A DNA stretch of 64,000 nt from Epithemia pelagica (GCA_946965045.2 OX337235.1:1240001-1304000); one strand, 5' to 3'. Counted from the first letter of the stretch, positions 1 through 10,484 are shown. Notes: a model not told the origin generated them from the sequence alone. A program made the numbers and translations.

Positions 1-21
1 CCGCAACATGAAACGAGAGAC

Positions 22-1647
22 TTAGCGACCACGAACCAAAGATACACATCCTCGTTTGTCGCAGACCAGAGTTCCGCCAGCGCGTGCGGCATTGGACCAG
101 GGAATCGTTTGATGCTGCAGTAACTTCCATTCGCCTTCCCCATCTTTGATCCAGTTTTGTTGCGCTAAAAGAGAAGCATCAATGACATCCATACCGACGT
201 CAGGAAATTCCACCACCGTGGAATAAGCGCGATCTTCGAACATAACCACGTCGGCATCTGCAACTCTCATGCCTGATGGTCGGTTGCCTTCCTTCAAACA
301 CAGTGCCCAGGGATCCAACCGTCCTCCTTCATTCATAATGTCTGTCACTGGTGGTGACAATGAAGCATTGTCACTTGAATTGTTCGGAAAGATTCCGGAA
401 CACATGGCGGTTTCGTCTCCTTCTGTCAACGCGCTGTAGAACTGCTTTAGCCTGTCGTAAACTAAACCTTCCTTTTCATTTATCTCGTTCTCCGAGGATG
501 ACTCAGACGCGCTGCTCTTAGATAAAAGAGGGCTGTCGTCCTCGTCTAAGACAATCGTTGGTCTCATGTGTTGTCCCATGAGTTGAATCCACGATGGGAT
601 ACTTCCCTGTCCAGAACCAAACGATCTTCCGAGTGCTGAGAGACCAAACCACTTGAAGTTTCCCAAAGTGCTGTCATCACTCTCGGGAGATCCGTCGTTT
701 GATGTCGTGGATGTGGACGATAGCTCGCTGAAATAAGACTTCCACTCAGCAGCATTGCCTGGAGCTGCCAACCATGGTTGTTGTCCCCTGCTTCGAAGGG
801 TTGACGCATCTAAACCCCAGTCCACAGGTGTGGAATCGTCAGACGGAATGGGAACAACGACAGTCTCGGATTGTACCAGTCGTCGGGAGAGTACAAACAG
901 CTGTTCCAGGGCTTGTTTGAGTGAATCTTTGGTGCCAAAGAGGGCCAGCACACGTAGTGTTCGAGATCCTTGGAGTTGTCGAATCGTCTGGGTAGAGGAT
1001 TCGTACATGGAATCGGACAAAACTGATTTGGCGGGCATTCGAATGGGAAGCTCCAATGCCTGAAGTTCCTTTTCAAGTCGCGTCAGTTGACGATTTCGGC
1101 GTCGGCACTCCCGCACAAAATTCGCTGCAAAAGCAAGACCAGCACCAATGCAAAGAGCAGTTGTTGTCATTGGTTCACCCCCGCTGAATGTGGACAGCGT
1201 CGCACTTCCACCACTGTCTTGCATCATGGGAAGGGATGAGGAAGATGAGCTCACAATCGACGGATAGGAAAAGGAAAAGAATGCTGCCAATAAACTCAAG
1301 TTGATCCGCAAGGGTTCACTTTGATTCAAGCTATTGTACTTGGCCAATGCATCTCCTCGAACACCTCGTAGGGTATACACGTCAAAGGTCGGTTTGGTCA
1401 AATCGTATGCCTTGTAATCCTCTCGGTCGTTATTGTCATTGTAAGACAAAAGCAAGGGTGACGGTCTATTCTTTACGACTTTGTCTCGTTTGGGGCTGAA
1501 TCGATTCGGAAGGAACGATGCTTTTGTTTGTGTTCGAGTTGGATTGGCAAAAGCGGTGCATAGGTTCAATGAATTGAAGGAAACAACGATCCATAGCACC
1601 GTAACCCACATGTATTTGACGAAAGCGTTTGTAAAGGGTAATCTCAT
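22..1647 (-). CDS. plastid-targeted membrane protein, LPA1-like region (tentative)
   Basis: Single exon, 541 aa, ATG at 1645-1647, stop at 22-24. The N-terminus has a hydrophobic signal segment (about residues 10-30) followed by T31-A32-F33-A-N-P. This fits the diatom bipartite plastid leader, with cleavage before Phe33 and then a Ser/Thr/Arg/Lys-rich transit region. A hydrophobic stretch lies near residue 115 and a likely membrane helix near 160-178, followed by a basic segment (RECRRRNRQ). The middle part has the look of the C-terminal region of plant LPA1-type photosystem II assembly factors (a 'VLALFGTK' strand, 'VVVPIP', then 'WLAAPGNAAEWKSYF'); this assignment is from memory and weak. 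The last 130 or so residues look like a SnoaL/NTF2-like fold. Plastid location is well supported, function is not. It is transcribed in the same direction as polymerase eta, which lies upstream in this orientation, 373 bp away. Confidence 0.8.
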   Translation of the reverse strand: MRLPFTNAFVKYMWVTVLWIVVSFNSLNLCTAFANPTRTQTKASFLPNRFSPKRDKVVKNRPSPLLLSYNDNNDREDYKAYDLTKPTFDVYTLRGVRGDALAKYNSLNQSEPLRINLSLLAAFFSFSYPSIVSSSSSSLPMMQDSGGSATLSTFSGGEPMTTTALCIGAGLAFAANFVRECRRRNRQLTRLEKELQALELPIRMPAKSVLSDSMYESSTQTIRQLQGSRTLRVLALFGTKDSLKQALEQLFVLSRRLVQSETVVVPIPSDDSTPVDWGLDASTLRSRGQQPWLAAPGNAAEWKSYFSELSSTSTTSNDGSPESDDSTLGNFKWFGLSALGRSFGSGQGSIPSWIQLMGQHMRPTIVLDEDDSPLLSKSSASESSSENEINEKEGLVYDRLKQFYSALTEGDETAMCSGIFPNNSSDNASLSPPVTDIMNEGGRLDPWALCLKEGNRPSGMRVADADVVMFEDRAYSTVVEFPDVGMDVIDASLLAQQNWIKDGEGEWKLLQHQTIPWSNAARAGGTLVCDKRGCVSLVRGR

Positions 1648-2020
1648 GGTAGGATCCCTTGTCTACTGATAATGTCGTCAAGGAGAAAGACCTCCCTCGT
1701 CATCGTTACCAAGAAAATGATGAGTGGATCATCCCAACGCATCGACGTCATGAAAACGCGATTCATAAACGACTAATCCACGATTCGAAGTGTTGTTCAA
1801 CTAGCCAGTCAGGATACATGGGCCATGGCCAGAAGTATAGTTGGAGAAGCAGTAATGGTCACGGTCTAAGATAAAGAGGAATTGTAGTCACTTGATGAGG
1901 CTGGTCCTGTAACCACTCAAAGCTCAGGGACGTCCGGTCAATCTTGAATCAGTCCATCCATACCTTGGAATTGTATGTAACTCTCACGGTTTCTTCAGAA
2001 CATCATGACATGTTCCAACG
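1648..2020. other. intergenic between two minus-strand genes
   Basis: Holds the 5' flank of the plastid-protein gene and the 3' flank of polymerase eta. I see no further gene, repeat or RNA. Confidence 0.6.
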
Positions 2021-4348
2021 TCATTTTTGAACTGAAAAGAAGGAATCAATGGTATGTCGTTTCTTTTTTCGTTGTTGACCGTTTCCCAATCGATGCCACG
2101 CCCAATCTTCTCGATCATACTGAGCTTGCAACTTCTTGGCCAATGCCAAGTCTCCGTCTTCATTGTTTGTTGTGTCCATGGAAACACCAGTCGTAACAGT
2201 GGTAACGCAGGGTCGATTGTTCAAGTCGGCAGCTTGTACATGGGATTGCAATACTTGTCCCTCACTTGGTAGCGCTCTTTTATTGTTTTTTCGGTGCACA
2301 GCGTCCTCCGAAATGACCACCACTTCTTCCTCTTTGGACGCAATGGTTTGCGCCATTTTCTTCTTTTGCCTGTTGAGAAGCTCCGCATCCGTCGTGCTGT
2401 GGGCCGTAAAATACTGATCCATCAGACTGTGCGTGCCCTTGGTGCCTGGTTGTGGTACAAAATCCGTGGCACTGAATCCCAATCGTGTCAGTTGGATGGT
2501 AGATCCTTCTCGCTGTCGCAAAGTATGAGCTACTAACCGAGACAAGTTTTGAACGGCTTCTTGTATTCGATTGGAGGAGGAGGAGGAGGAAGCATGCCCT
2601 GTCGATGACGACGGCGGTGGTGTCATGGAGGGAAAGGGTACTCGGGCACTTTTGGTTTGGGTATTGGATGCCCGTGCACGAGAAACCGTTGGGTGCCCTT
2701 GTTGATTATTTCCTAAAAGTTTGGTGTAGTGCAAGGTACACGTTTTCGGGAATCGTCCATTCCGACTCGAATCTCGTACCACGCGGGTGACAAGATCGGT
2801 GGCCAGCAAGTGAATCCAAGGACGCGCTTCGTCGATGGAATGTCCCACACCGGACCGACTGTTGGGTAAGGATTTAAAGGCGGTCAAAGATTTGGTTGCC
2901 GCCATACTGCTGGACGAAGATTCATGGTCGGATTGTTGTTGTTTGGATAGGACCGGTTCTGCATCCATGCCATAGGCCGACAGGTCAAACAACCATTGTG
3001 CCGTTTCGGCACTTTTCAAGGCACGTCGTAAGGCGGGTACCGACAAATGTCGGGCAATGCAGGCAACGGAAAAGGAAGCGTCGTCCTTGTTGACCGGTGC
3101 CCCCACGGTTGATTCTAGTTGGTCCAGGACTTGTTGTCCCAGTTTTCCTCCCAAATTACGACACTTGCGGATAGGTGTGTCTTGGAGTAATTGGGGAATT
3201 TGGTGCGGCAGTGTAATGGCTTGTCCATTGGGTTTTCCATAGGAGGCGGACAATTTGGCCAGGGTTTTGTTGATCCCAATCCCAGCCGTCAAGGTAAAGC
3301 CCAAGGCCTGATACACGTGTCGTCGAATGGCCAAGGCAATAGCCGCACCACGCCATAACAATAGTTCATAATTCGTGTCATTCCTATCGTCCTGTTCGTG
3401 TGGAAAGGCGACATCTTCCTCATTCTCATTGGTTTCGTCAAGATCGATTGCATCGTTTTCGGTGCGCATAGCGCTGGATGTTGCTTTGTTTCCAACTTGT
3501 TTGGTTTCTTGTTGGGCGGCTTCCACCAAGGCCGCATCCCACACACTGTTGTGGTTTGGTATTGGGTCTTGTTGTTGGACGGCCCGTGTGACATCGAGAT
3601 AAAATTCATCAATCGAGGCTCGTTCCAACACAATACTGGAGGAGGATCCGGCCATGAATTCTTGCACGACTTGGAAAATACGGGCCGAAGCAATCCGATA
3701 GCGTTCAATGGAGGCCTTGCCTTCATGACTGAGCCGTCGGACACCCAATTCTCGTTCCCGACAGGCACGTTGTTCTTCCAGAGACAATTCAAAAATGGAT
3801 TGGTATTCTTGTTCCAAGGTTGGCAATGCAGTTTGAGTGGCAACGGGTGAAGAAGAGGAGTTTCTCGAATGGAGTGATGCTTCGGATGGTGCACCATGGT
3901 CGGTCGAGGGCTTGTTGTCCTCTTGCAAGGACGTGGAGGTTGTGGAAAGTTCCTTGGTCGTCAAGAGTGGTACATGAATGGCGTGACAGGTGGTGGGAAT
4001 GGCCTTGGTCGTTTCGGGGTGCGCCTCCTGTTGCAGGTGCTCGTTTTGTTTCGTCGTGTTTGCGTTCGCAGCGGCTGTGGCGGTTGCCACTTTTTGTCGA
4101 ATCGCTTGCCAGGAATCTCCCCGTTTGACACCAAACTGTGTTCGTGCTGGATACGTGACCGCCAAGACCGAATTCCACTGCAATAAGGCCAATGCCGTCG
4201 TGGAGGCATCCCATCCCAATCGCAAACATTCACATTGCGCATAAAAACAATCCAAATCCAACAACAACACCACACGATCTGACCCGTGACGACGGCGACG
4301 GGCCTTGTTGTTGTTGTTGTTGTTTGGCACGTCGCCGTGTCGTTTCAT
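2021..4348 (-). CDS. POLH: DNA polymerase eta (Y-family translesion polymerase)
   Basis: Single exon, 775 aa. I start at the first ATG (4346-4348); the frame is open further upstream only from a TTG. The palm/finger core is recognisable: DLDCFYAQCE at about residues 31-40 (metal-binding Asp; Tyr in the steric-gate position), YPART-FGVKRGDSW at 66-80, the catalytic RASIDEFYLD motif near 243-252, and a later TAGIGINKTLAKL / TPIRKCRNLGGKLG block. The last block is diagnostic of eta rather than kappa or iota. Low-complexity inserts rich in Thr, Ser and Gln lie between the motifs, including about 90 residues before the second block. The C-terminus carries a UIM-like acidic helix (DGDLALAKKLQAQYD) and ends in TIDSFFSVQK, a PIP-like PCNA-binding tail in which the usual first Gln is Lys/Arg. 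Expected role: nuclear bypass synthesis opposite UV lesions, recruited by ubiquitinated PCNA. Confidence 0.93.
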   Translation of the reverse strand: MKRHGDVPNNNNNNKARRRRHGSDRVVLLLDLDCFYAQCECLRLGWDASTTALALLQWNSVLAVTYPARTQFGVKRGDSWQAIRQKVATATAAANANTTKQNEHLQQEAHPETTKAIPTTCHAIHVPLLTTKELSTTSTSLQEDNKPSTDHGAPSEASLHSRNSSSSPVATQTALPTLEQEYQSIFELSLEEQRACRERELGVRRLSHEGKASIERYRIASARIFQVVQEFMAGSSSSIVLERASIDEFYLDVTRAVQQQDPIPNHNSVWDAALVEAAQQETKQVGNKATSSAMRTENDAIDLDETNENEEDVAFPHEQDDRNDTNYELLLWRGAAIALAIRRHVYQALGFTLTAGIGINKTLAKLSASYGKPNGQAITLPHQIPQLLQDTPIRKCRNLGGKLGQQVLDQLESTVGAPVNKDDASFSVACIARHLSVPALRRALKSAETAQWLFDLSAYGMDAEPVLSKQQQSDHESSSSSMAATKSLTAFKSLPNSRSGVGHSIDEARPWIHLLATDLVTRVVRDSSRNGRFPKTCTLHYTKLLGNNQQGHPTVSRARASNTQTKSARVPFPSMTPPPSSSTGHASSSSSSNRIQEAVQNLSRLVAHTLRQREGSTIQLTRLGFSATDFVPQPGTKGTHSLMDQYFTAHSTTDAELLNRQKKKMAQTIASKEEEVVVISEDAVHRKNNKRALPSEGQVLQSHVQAADLNNRPCVTTVTTGVSMDTTNNEDGDLALAKKLQAQYDREDWAWHRLGNGQQRKKKRHTIDSFFSVQK

Positions 4349-4490
4349 ATCTGCTGTACACTTCTTCGTCTTATTCCAAAGTATGGAATGCAAAGGGAGG
4401 CAAAGGCTCTATTTGCAGTGCCGTTCAGTGTGGTCCATTGTCGGTCACGGCGAACATCGTTCCGACAAACACAACGCGCGACCGCGTCAC

Positions 4491-4560
4491 GCAGGCACGT
4501 CCTTCGAGATGGATACGCGCATGTCGAACAACCATCCGGCGTCACGAAACGGGCACGCGG
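4491..4560. repeat. dispersed repeat, copy 1
   Basis: Bases 4491-4529 match 8299-8337 at 33 of 39 positions, and similarity continues more weakly into a shared AAACGGGC. Translated in one frame, both copies give a similar peptide (RDGYAHV and RDGHAYV, each followed by VTKRA), so this may be a decayed coding fragment or part of a transposon. Confidence 0.5.
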
Positions 4561-4651
4561 TTTTGTGCATCATGTTTCGCTATTTAGCGGACAAGAGGCG
4601 AGAAAAAGTCCGCGCAGAAATGGGGGAGGGCAATACTAACTCCATACCACA

Positions 4652-4820
4652 CTGTGTAGGTAGTTCGTCTCACATTTTTATACTACAGTAGGAATTTTTT
4701 GTACGACCGGGAAGTAGTTTCGTGCGAGTCGCGCGGTTTCCCTCTCGTGTGTGACACTTGTGTGACACTTGTGTGACACTTTGTGACATGGCTTCCAGGA
4801 ATTTCTCACTACCTACACAG
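4652..4820. repeat. 13-bp inverted repeat pair
   Basis: CTGTGTAGGTAGT at 4652-4664 is the exact reverse complement of 4808-4820, with 143 bp between them. It could be the remains of a small non-autonomous element; no target duplication was identified. Confidence 0.5.
4749..4781. repeat. tandem repeat, 3 x 11 bp
   Basis: GTGTGACACTT is repeated three times without change (4749-4759, 4760-4770, 4771-4781). The unit contains the near-palindrome GTGTGACAC. Confidence 0.9.
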
Positions 4821-5287
4821 CTTGATAGGGAGTAAGTTTACTACTTCCCTGTGTCTGGCCGTCCTCTCGCGTCGGGCGCGCCCGGCTTGTCAGGAGAATG
4901 ACTCGACGGGCAATTGTCTTGTCGGGCGTGCGCCCTCCTCGACCATTGCCCTCCTCGTCATTCTACCCTCCGCGCCGGGCGGTCCCTCCTTGAAAGGACT
5001 CGACACCGGGAAGTATTAATACTACGTAAAGTGCACCGGGTGGTGTCACGCAGCTAAAACACTCATAACGAGCCCCACAAAGATTGGTCCCATTTCGCCA
5101 AATAGCCACTCATCCTTGGACGAATGTCGCCACCGTCCGTCGCTGTTTGACGGCACAAGGAATCTTTTCACATCATTCATCTTGTACACCATATCGTATT
5201 AACGAGCTACTTGTCTCTATTGCTGTTGAAAGAGACCTCCGCCGTGCGACGCAACGATTCTCAACGACAACATCAAAGCCATTTTCC

Positions 5288-5927
5288 ATGAATATCTTGT
5301 CCAGTCGGTCGATACGTTCGGAGGATCCTTCCGAAGCTCCCAGTGTTTCATCATCGACATCTGGTATGCTCAGGTTAACACATGACTTCAACAGCCTAGT
5401 GCGAGATTGTAACGCGTCCGATGTGTCCACGACCCAGTCACCAACGCCAAAAAGTAACAATATTGCCATTCTGAAAGTCCCAAACAAAACTGCTGCACCT
5501 GTGAGTCCAGACCTCGGTCCTCTCACAATTCCCAAGGACTTGAACACACTACTGCAACGTGGGGATCGCACCATGGCAGATGCGTTGAATTCCTCACCAT
5601 TACAAAGTCCTGAGCCTTCAGTAGGTGGAGATCGAAACAGGTTTGAGGGAATCGAAACTTCTCTATTGCACAGTCCGGATCTCAGTAAGAAAAGCAGCAC
5701 TGTTCTTCCACCCTTCATCATGGTACCCTCCCCCAAGAAATGCCCAAGTCGTGCCCCCGTCCGTCAAAAACAAATCAAGGCCTTCAATGCTACGCGAAGC
5801 CCTGAGAGTCAATCGAAACCAATCCTGCAAAAACCTGCGACGTCAGGACCATCCTCGATTCGTTCTGCTGTTCTGGGGGAAATAGACCGTGCCACTCTGG
5901 AACGAAAAACAAAGTTGAGCTTGAGGC

Positions 5928-5973
<46 letters not shown>

Positions 5974-7846
5974 GTCATTCCTTTCTCCTCAGTCGTCAAA
6001 GGAAGAAAGGGCCAGCCATGCGCAATCCGACATCAAGTACGACCAAAACAATATGCGTATTGTTACGGATCCTTCTGTCGGAAGGTCCATTGACGATGAA
6101 GAAATGACTGATGCCGGGGAATATCTCGAAGCAGAACATTTCCGCTGTGCCTCAGAATTAACCGATAACGACGAAAAGCAAGAAATTGAAATCGTGACAC
6201 GTCGGATGCATTTGCAAAGACTTCGGGAGCAACTTTCCGGAGCTGGGAATAAAAGCAAGAACAGGAACGAGTCATCGGGCAACAGCAGCAACAGTGGCAT
6301 TGACAGTGAAGAAAAAGAAGAGTCCAAACTTCAACTCAGTATCGGCTCAACAAAAGAGAGCAGTTATACCGAAAAGGAAAAAGAGAAGAAGCAAGAGACA
6401 TTGACGATTGACCAACAAAAGAAACTGATAGTAATGGTGAATCATTACAAAGGCCAACTTTCTGGAATGAAGCAAATATTGCAAGACACGAAACATCAAG
6501 CAAAGTCCGACAAAGAAAAACTTCAGAAGCAGGCAAAGGTGAACAGGGAAAAGATCGCTAAAATGGATTCACAATACCAAGCCAAGCTCTCTGCAATGGA
6601 ACTCTTCGTGAAACAGCAAATCGAGGGTCATGAAAAGTCTCATCAAGAGGAACAAGCAAAGAAAGACCAGGAGCATCAGGAGCAGCTTCTTCAAATGGAG
6701 TCAAAATACGAGAAGCAGCTCTCTGAAGTGGAACGTGTTGTACATCGGGAGATCATGAAAAAGTTGTACAAAGAAGAACATGGCATGAAAGACAAGGAAC
6801 ACATGGACCAACTTCGCGAACTGGAGAATAAATTCACGGCCCAGCTTTCTGAGGTGGAACGAGTCGTACAACATGAGATGCAGAGGCATCAAAAGTCTCA
6901 CAGGGAAGAACTAGCAAAGAAAGATCAAGAACACCAGGAGCAACTTTGTCAGTTGGAGTCGCAATACAGGGACCAACTGTCTGAAATGGAGCTGTCCGTA
7001 GAACGAGAGATGCAGGCTCATGAAAAATCTCAACAAGTAGAACAGAAAAAGAAGGATGATGGATATCAAGAGCAACTGCATCAACTTGAGTCCAAGTATA
7101 AAGACCAAATGTACAAAATGGAACAAGCCGTTGCAAAGGCACTGAAAGATCGCGAAGAATACCACAAGAAAGAGCAAGAAACAGAATTTCAGGAGCAGTT
7201 TCAACAGCTGGAGTTGAAATATAGAGATCAACTGTCTGAAATGGAAGATGCCGTACGTCAAACAATGCAAAGCTGTGAGGAATCCTACATAAAGCAAAAG
7301 CAAAAGGACCAAGAACACAAGGAGCAACTTCGTCAACTAGAGTCAAAATATAAAGTTCAACTAAACAGTGAAAGACAGATGGAAGCTCTCGAGGAGAAAT
7401 TCAGACATTCTTCTCTTCGGTATACTCAGCAAATCACTCATCAAGCGCAGAAGTTTGAACAAGAGATAAAAGAACAGAAGGATCATTACGAAAGACTCCT
7501 GGCAGAAGCCAGATGTAAAGCCGAGCAAACGGAGCTGCTCATGGGCCAAATGACCAACAGTGATGGGAATGGGAACGAAGCTGGTATCGAAAAGGGGGAA
7601 AGACATGTGCTGGACATCACGGGTCTAGGTTCAATTGCTGATTCTGACCAAGAATTCAATAAAACCAAAAACCTTGTCATGGAGCGACCGCATCACTTCT
7701 TCATCCTTGTTCTGCTTATCATCGGAGCTGTTGCGTATGAAGGTTGTTCACATTTGGTCATATTGGTTCAATATGGCTGGAATTCTCTTGAGATTCCAAA
7801 GGTGACTTTAACCTCAACTGATGATGAAGAAACAGAAACTGAGTAA
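5288..7846 (+). CDS. tail-anchored coiled-coil protein with 44-residue repeats
   Basis: Single exon, 852 aa from the first in-frame ATG (5288). An upstream exon cannot be excluded because the frame is open back to 5084. The N-terminal third is Ser/Pro-rich and disordered, with a pure Gln run encoded at about 5930-5972. From about 6350 the protein is almost wholly Glu/Lys/Gln coiled coil. Between about 6576 and 7350 there are six tandem units of 41-44 residues, each opening with Y/F-x-x-Q-L-S-E-M/V-E and closing with QEQLxQLESK. A single hydrophobic helix (FFILVLLIIGAVAYEG) sits about 55 residues from the C-terminus, so the protein is probably tail-anchored with the coiled coil in the cytosol. 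The architecture resembles golgins and other organelle tethers, but no family-specific motif was found. Confidence 0.85.
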
Positions 7847-8564
7847 ACTGAGTAATGCTTTTGCATTGCAGTACGTTGCCAGCTATCTTGAGTGAAACAC
7901 GTCTTTGATGGAGCAAACGGCTTCAGCGACTTGTTGGGATTAAAAAAAAACAGGCAAAGAAACACGTGACATAACATGGTGATGGCGACTATACGGGTGA
8001 GAAGCAAGTAAACTAGGGAGAATTTCCTTTGCGTGTTAGTTTTTTCATGAAATGAACAAAGATTATTGATCAAATCTCGTCATTGCGGTATCGTTTGACA
8101 CAAATTCATTCTCTAGCCTCGAGTTCTCTGAGAGGAAATAATTGGACCTATTTTTTTACTAAATGTTGTGGTACTCTGACAATCCGACTAGGTAGAAGTT
8201 GTGGATCGGGATAATGGCAGAAATTAGTGGGTGGAAGTGCACGACCAGAAGAACATCCACCCTCTCGGCGAACGAGAAAGTACGAGCAGGAACACCCGGT
8301 AGGCACATCCTACGAGATGGACACGCGTATGTCGGACCGTCCGTTGTAACAAAACGGGCCCTTGATGTGTTTCGAGAGGCGGAGGGCGGAGAATGATGAC
8401 CCGCCTGAAAGCAACTAGGAACGCAAATCTCTACTCCTAAATTGTATGCAACTAATCTCTAAACTGTATGTAACCCTATCGTAGAAGAACGGGAAAACTC
8501 AGTAGGGCTTTCCCCTGTGCAATGGGGATGGTTGACCCACAGCAGGCATGACGAATATTTTTGT
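7847..8564. other. intergenic between convergent genes
   Basis: Contains the 3' flanks of the coiled-coil and RBR genes and copy 2 of the dispersed repeat (8299-8365). Just after it is a pair of similar 14-bp words (AAATTGTATGCAAC and AAACTGTATGTAAC, about 8440-8475). No gene is seen. Confidence 0.6.
8299..8365. repeat. dispersed repeat, copy 2
   Basis: Same orientation as copy 1 at 4491-4560; the first 39 bp are 33/39 identical. See copy 1 for the possible peptide. Confidence 0.5.
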
Positions 8565-10484
8565 TCATGATCGTTGTTGACGAATGACAAACACATGATT
8601 GGTGTCATGAACACTGTCGAGTACACCATTCAGTTCACAGTTTTCACATATTTTGTAGCACGGACAATTGGCGCATTCAAACAGCAGACCGCGAACTTCT
8701 GTTGAGCCACAGTGATCACAAATTTCATTTGGGTGCAATGCCTTGCGATCTTTGACATTGACGTCGTACTTGACATTGCGTCCCGCCTGCACGGGTTGAT
8801 AGGACTTGGCACGGGTCCAATCAAACTTTTGTCCACACCCGCGTTGAAAATTGGTATCTCCATGCGCATCCCTACCACAGTACATGATACTGCAACCTTC
8901 CAAACGTTCCACCAATCGATTGCAATGAGGACAATGACGGCAATTGCGAGCCTTGTATTGTTCGTCCGCTCGTTCCACTTCTCGCACTCGCTTGACTCGC
9001 TTCCGTTCCATGGCTGCGGCCTGCGTCATGGCCCGTTCGTGTTCTTGGTTGCTTTGTTGCCAATATTCGAGTCGACCATATCCTTTCCACTCTTGCCAAA
9101 CGAGTTGAATCTCTTGCCATTCTCGACAGGTACTACGGTAGTGATACCGGTCGTTGCAACTGGAGCAAAACTTGGCAAAGCACATGGGACAAGTCACCTT
9201 TTCTTGCGCCCCCTTGCGGCTCCGGGCCGCAGTCCAACGACAATTCGGGTTGGGACACGTGGTGTACGCTTGTGGATCTTGCGAAATGGCTTGATCGCGC
9301 TGTCGTAAATCAATTTCACGGTACAATGGGTGATAGTATCCAGCATCCATGTTTCCATGACCCAAAATCATGGCAATTTCATGAGGCATGAGTTCATGAG
9401 GGCACTTTTGATCATAACAGGTCATGGCGGTTGTGTTGTTCATGTTGCTTTGAACATAACGAAAGGCACACTCGTAACACAGAGAATGTTCCCCGCCCTC
9501 CACCTGCGTGTCCAAGGAACAGAAAAAGAACATGGTTTGGCTCTCGGGGAAATCATCCATGCAGACCGGACAAGCCACAATCCGCTCTTGGTGTGGAGTG
9601 GATTCCGGAGCAACGGCATTTTCGTCATGTTGTTCCATAGCAAGGAGGAGGTGGAGTGGAATTTCTTCTTCTTGTTTACTTTCTTCTTGTTGTTGTTGGT
9701 GCTCCTGTTGCTGGGTTCTATCGTCAATAGGTTCTTGTTCCATCTGCTTTTGCGTCGATGATGGAGGGGCCTCTTGTTGACGGGGCTCATGAATGGGATC
9801 CACTTGGATCTCTTGCTCGGACGGTTCCATGACAAAACTCAATTCGGACAACATTTGATCCAAATGGGCTGGATCCCCCGAAGATGTTGTGACAGGACCT
9901 GCTGTATCCTCATTGGGATCGTCGTCGTCGTCGTCATCGACCAGTCCCAAATCTTGCAAGGTGAGGGCCAAACATTTGGCTTGATCGTCCAAACGAGTAC
10001 AGGATTCGGTAGACATTATGTACAGATTCATGACAAGTTCTCGATCCACATTGTCTTGGTTAGGGAGCAGATTGTAAATGTCTGTAACTACATGGTCAAT
10101 CTGCAGATTATTACTCTTGGCGTGTTCCTCCAATACTTGAAGAACTTGATGTTCGAGTAAATCCAGTGGTGCAGCACCGACCGAGGTACCAGTCAAGGAA
10201 TGGTTCCCAGCCGAGGAAAGGGATGAGACGCTAGCGTTGGAGGATTCTGTTTGTTCGGGTAGTGTCGGAGTCAAATCATCCCTCGATGAGGACAAGGACG
10301 AAGAGGATACGGGTGACAAGGGCGGATCCTGGACCACTGCTCGATGAACAAACCCCGTTCCTCGCAACGCTCGTTGATTCTTGGGCGGTGGTCGTTTTCG
10401 TTGGTGTTGCTGCTGCTGCTGCACCTCCTTTTTGGATTTGGGTTGGCGCTGAAAGAGCTTGGTAAAGAGAGCGCCCCCAGCCAT
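8565..10484 (-). CDS. RBR-type E3 ubiquitin ligase with C-terminal ZZ zinc finger
   Basis: Single exon, 639 aa. I take the start at 10482-10484 (MAGGALFTKLFQ). The frame runs on to 10769, but that 95-residue extension has no domain and looks like leader. The N-terminal half is low complexity, with Gln and Asp runs. RING1 begins near residue 305 (CPVCMDDF, then CYEC), followed by an IBR-type segment (CPNPNC, CPMC, FCSSC, H) and RING2 (CRHCPHCNRLVERLEGCSIMYC). The Cys in LEGC sits where RBR ligases carry their catalytic thioester cysteine. RING2 has a 12-residue insert before GCGQKFDW. The last 52 or so residues form a ZZ finger (CDHC, CANC, CENC, H-x3-H). Known family role: E2-to-Cys-to-substrate ubiquitin transfer. 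The ZZ finger suggests a peptide or N-degron binding site. Confidence 0.88.
   Translation of the reverse strand: MAGGALFTKLFQRQPKSKKEVQQQQQHQRKRPPPKNQRALRGTGFVHRAVVQDPPLSPVSSSSLSSSRDDLTPTLPEQTESSNASVSSLSSAGNHSLTGTSVGAAPLDLLEHQVLQVLEEHAKSNNLQIDHVVTDIYNLLPNQDNVDRELVMNLYIMSTESCTRLDDQAKCLALTLQDLGLVDDDDDDDPNEDTAGPVTTSSGDPAHLDQMLSELSFVMEPSEQEIQVDPIHEPRQQEAPPSSTQKQMEQEPIDDRTQQQEHQQQQEESKQEEEIPLHLLLAMEQHDENAVAPESTPHQERIVACPVCMDDFPESQTMFFFCSLDTQVEGGEHSLCYECAFRYVQSNMNNTTAMTCYDQKCPHELMPHEIAMILGHGNMDAGYYHPLYREIDLRQRDQAISQDPQAYTTCPNPNCRWTAARSRKGAQEKVTCPMCFAKFCSSCNDRYHYRSTCREWQEIQLVWQEWKGYGRLEYWQQSNQEHERAMTQAAAMERKRVKRVREVERADEQYKARNCRHCPHCNRLVERLEGCSIMYCGRDAHGDTNFQRGCGQKFDWTRAKSYQPVQAGRNVKYDVNVKDRKALHPNEICDHCGSTEVRGLLFECANCPCYKICENCELNGVLDSVHDTNHVFVIRQQRS

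Larger units (their letters stand above)
4349..5287. other. hairpin- and repeat-rich intergenic region
   Basis: A 939-bp gap between the divergent polymerase eta and coiled-coil genes. It contains a dispersed repeat (4491-4560), a 13-bp perfect inverted repeat (4652-4664 with 4808-4820), three 11-bp tandem units (4749-4781), a second inverted pair GGGAAGTAGT (4709-4718 with 4840-4849), and an imperfect hairpin around 4895-4963. The frame of the following gene is open back to 5084 but has no ATG there. Confidence 0.6.

Noticed and set aside
5084-5287. N-terminal extension of the coiled-coil protein
   Set aside because: Open only from a TTG. It could be exon sequence, but nothing in the window proves it.
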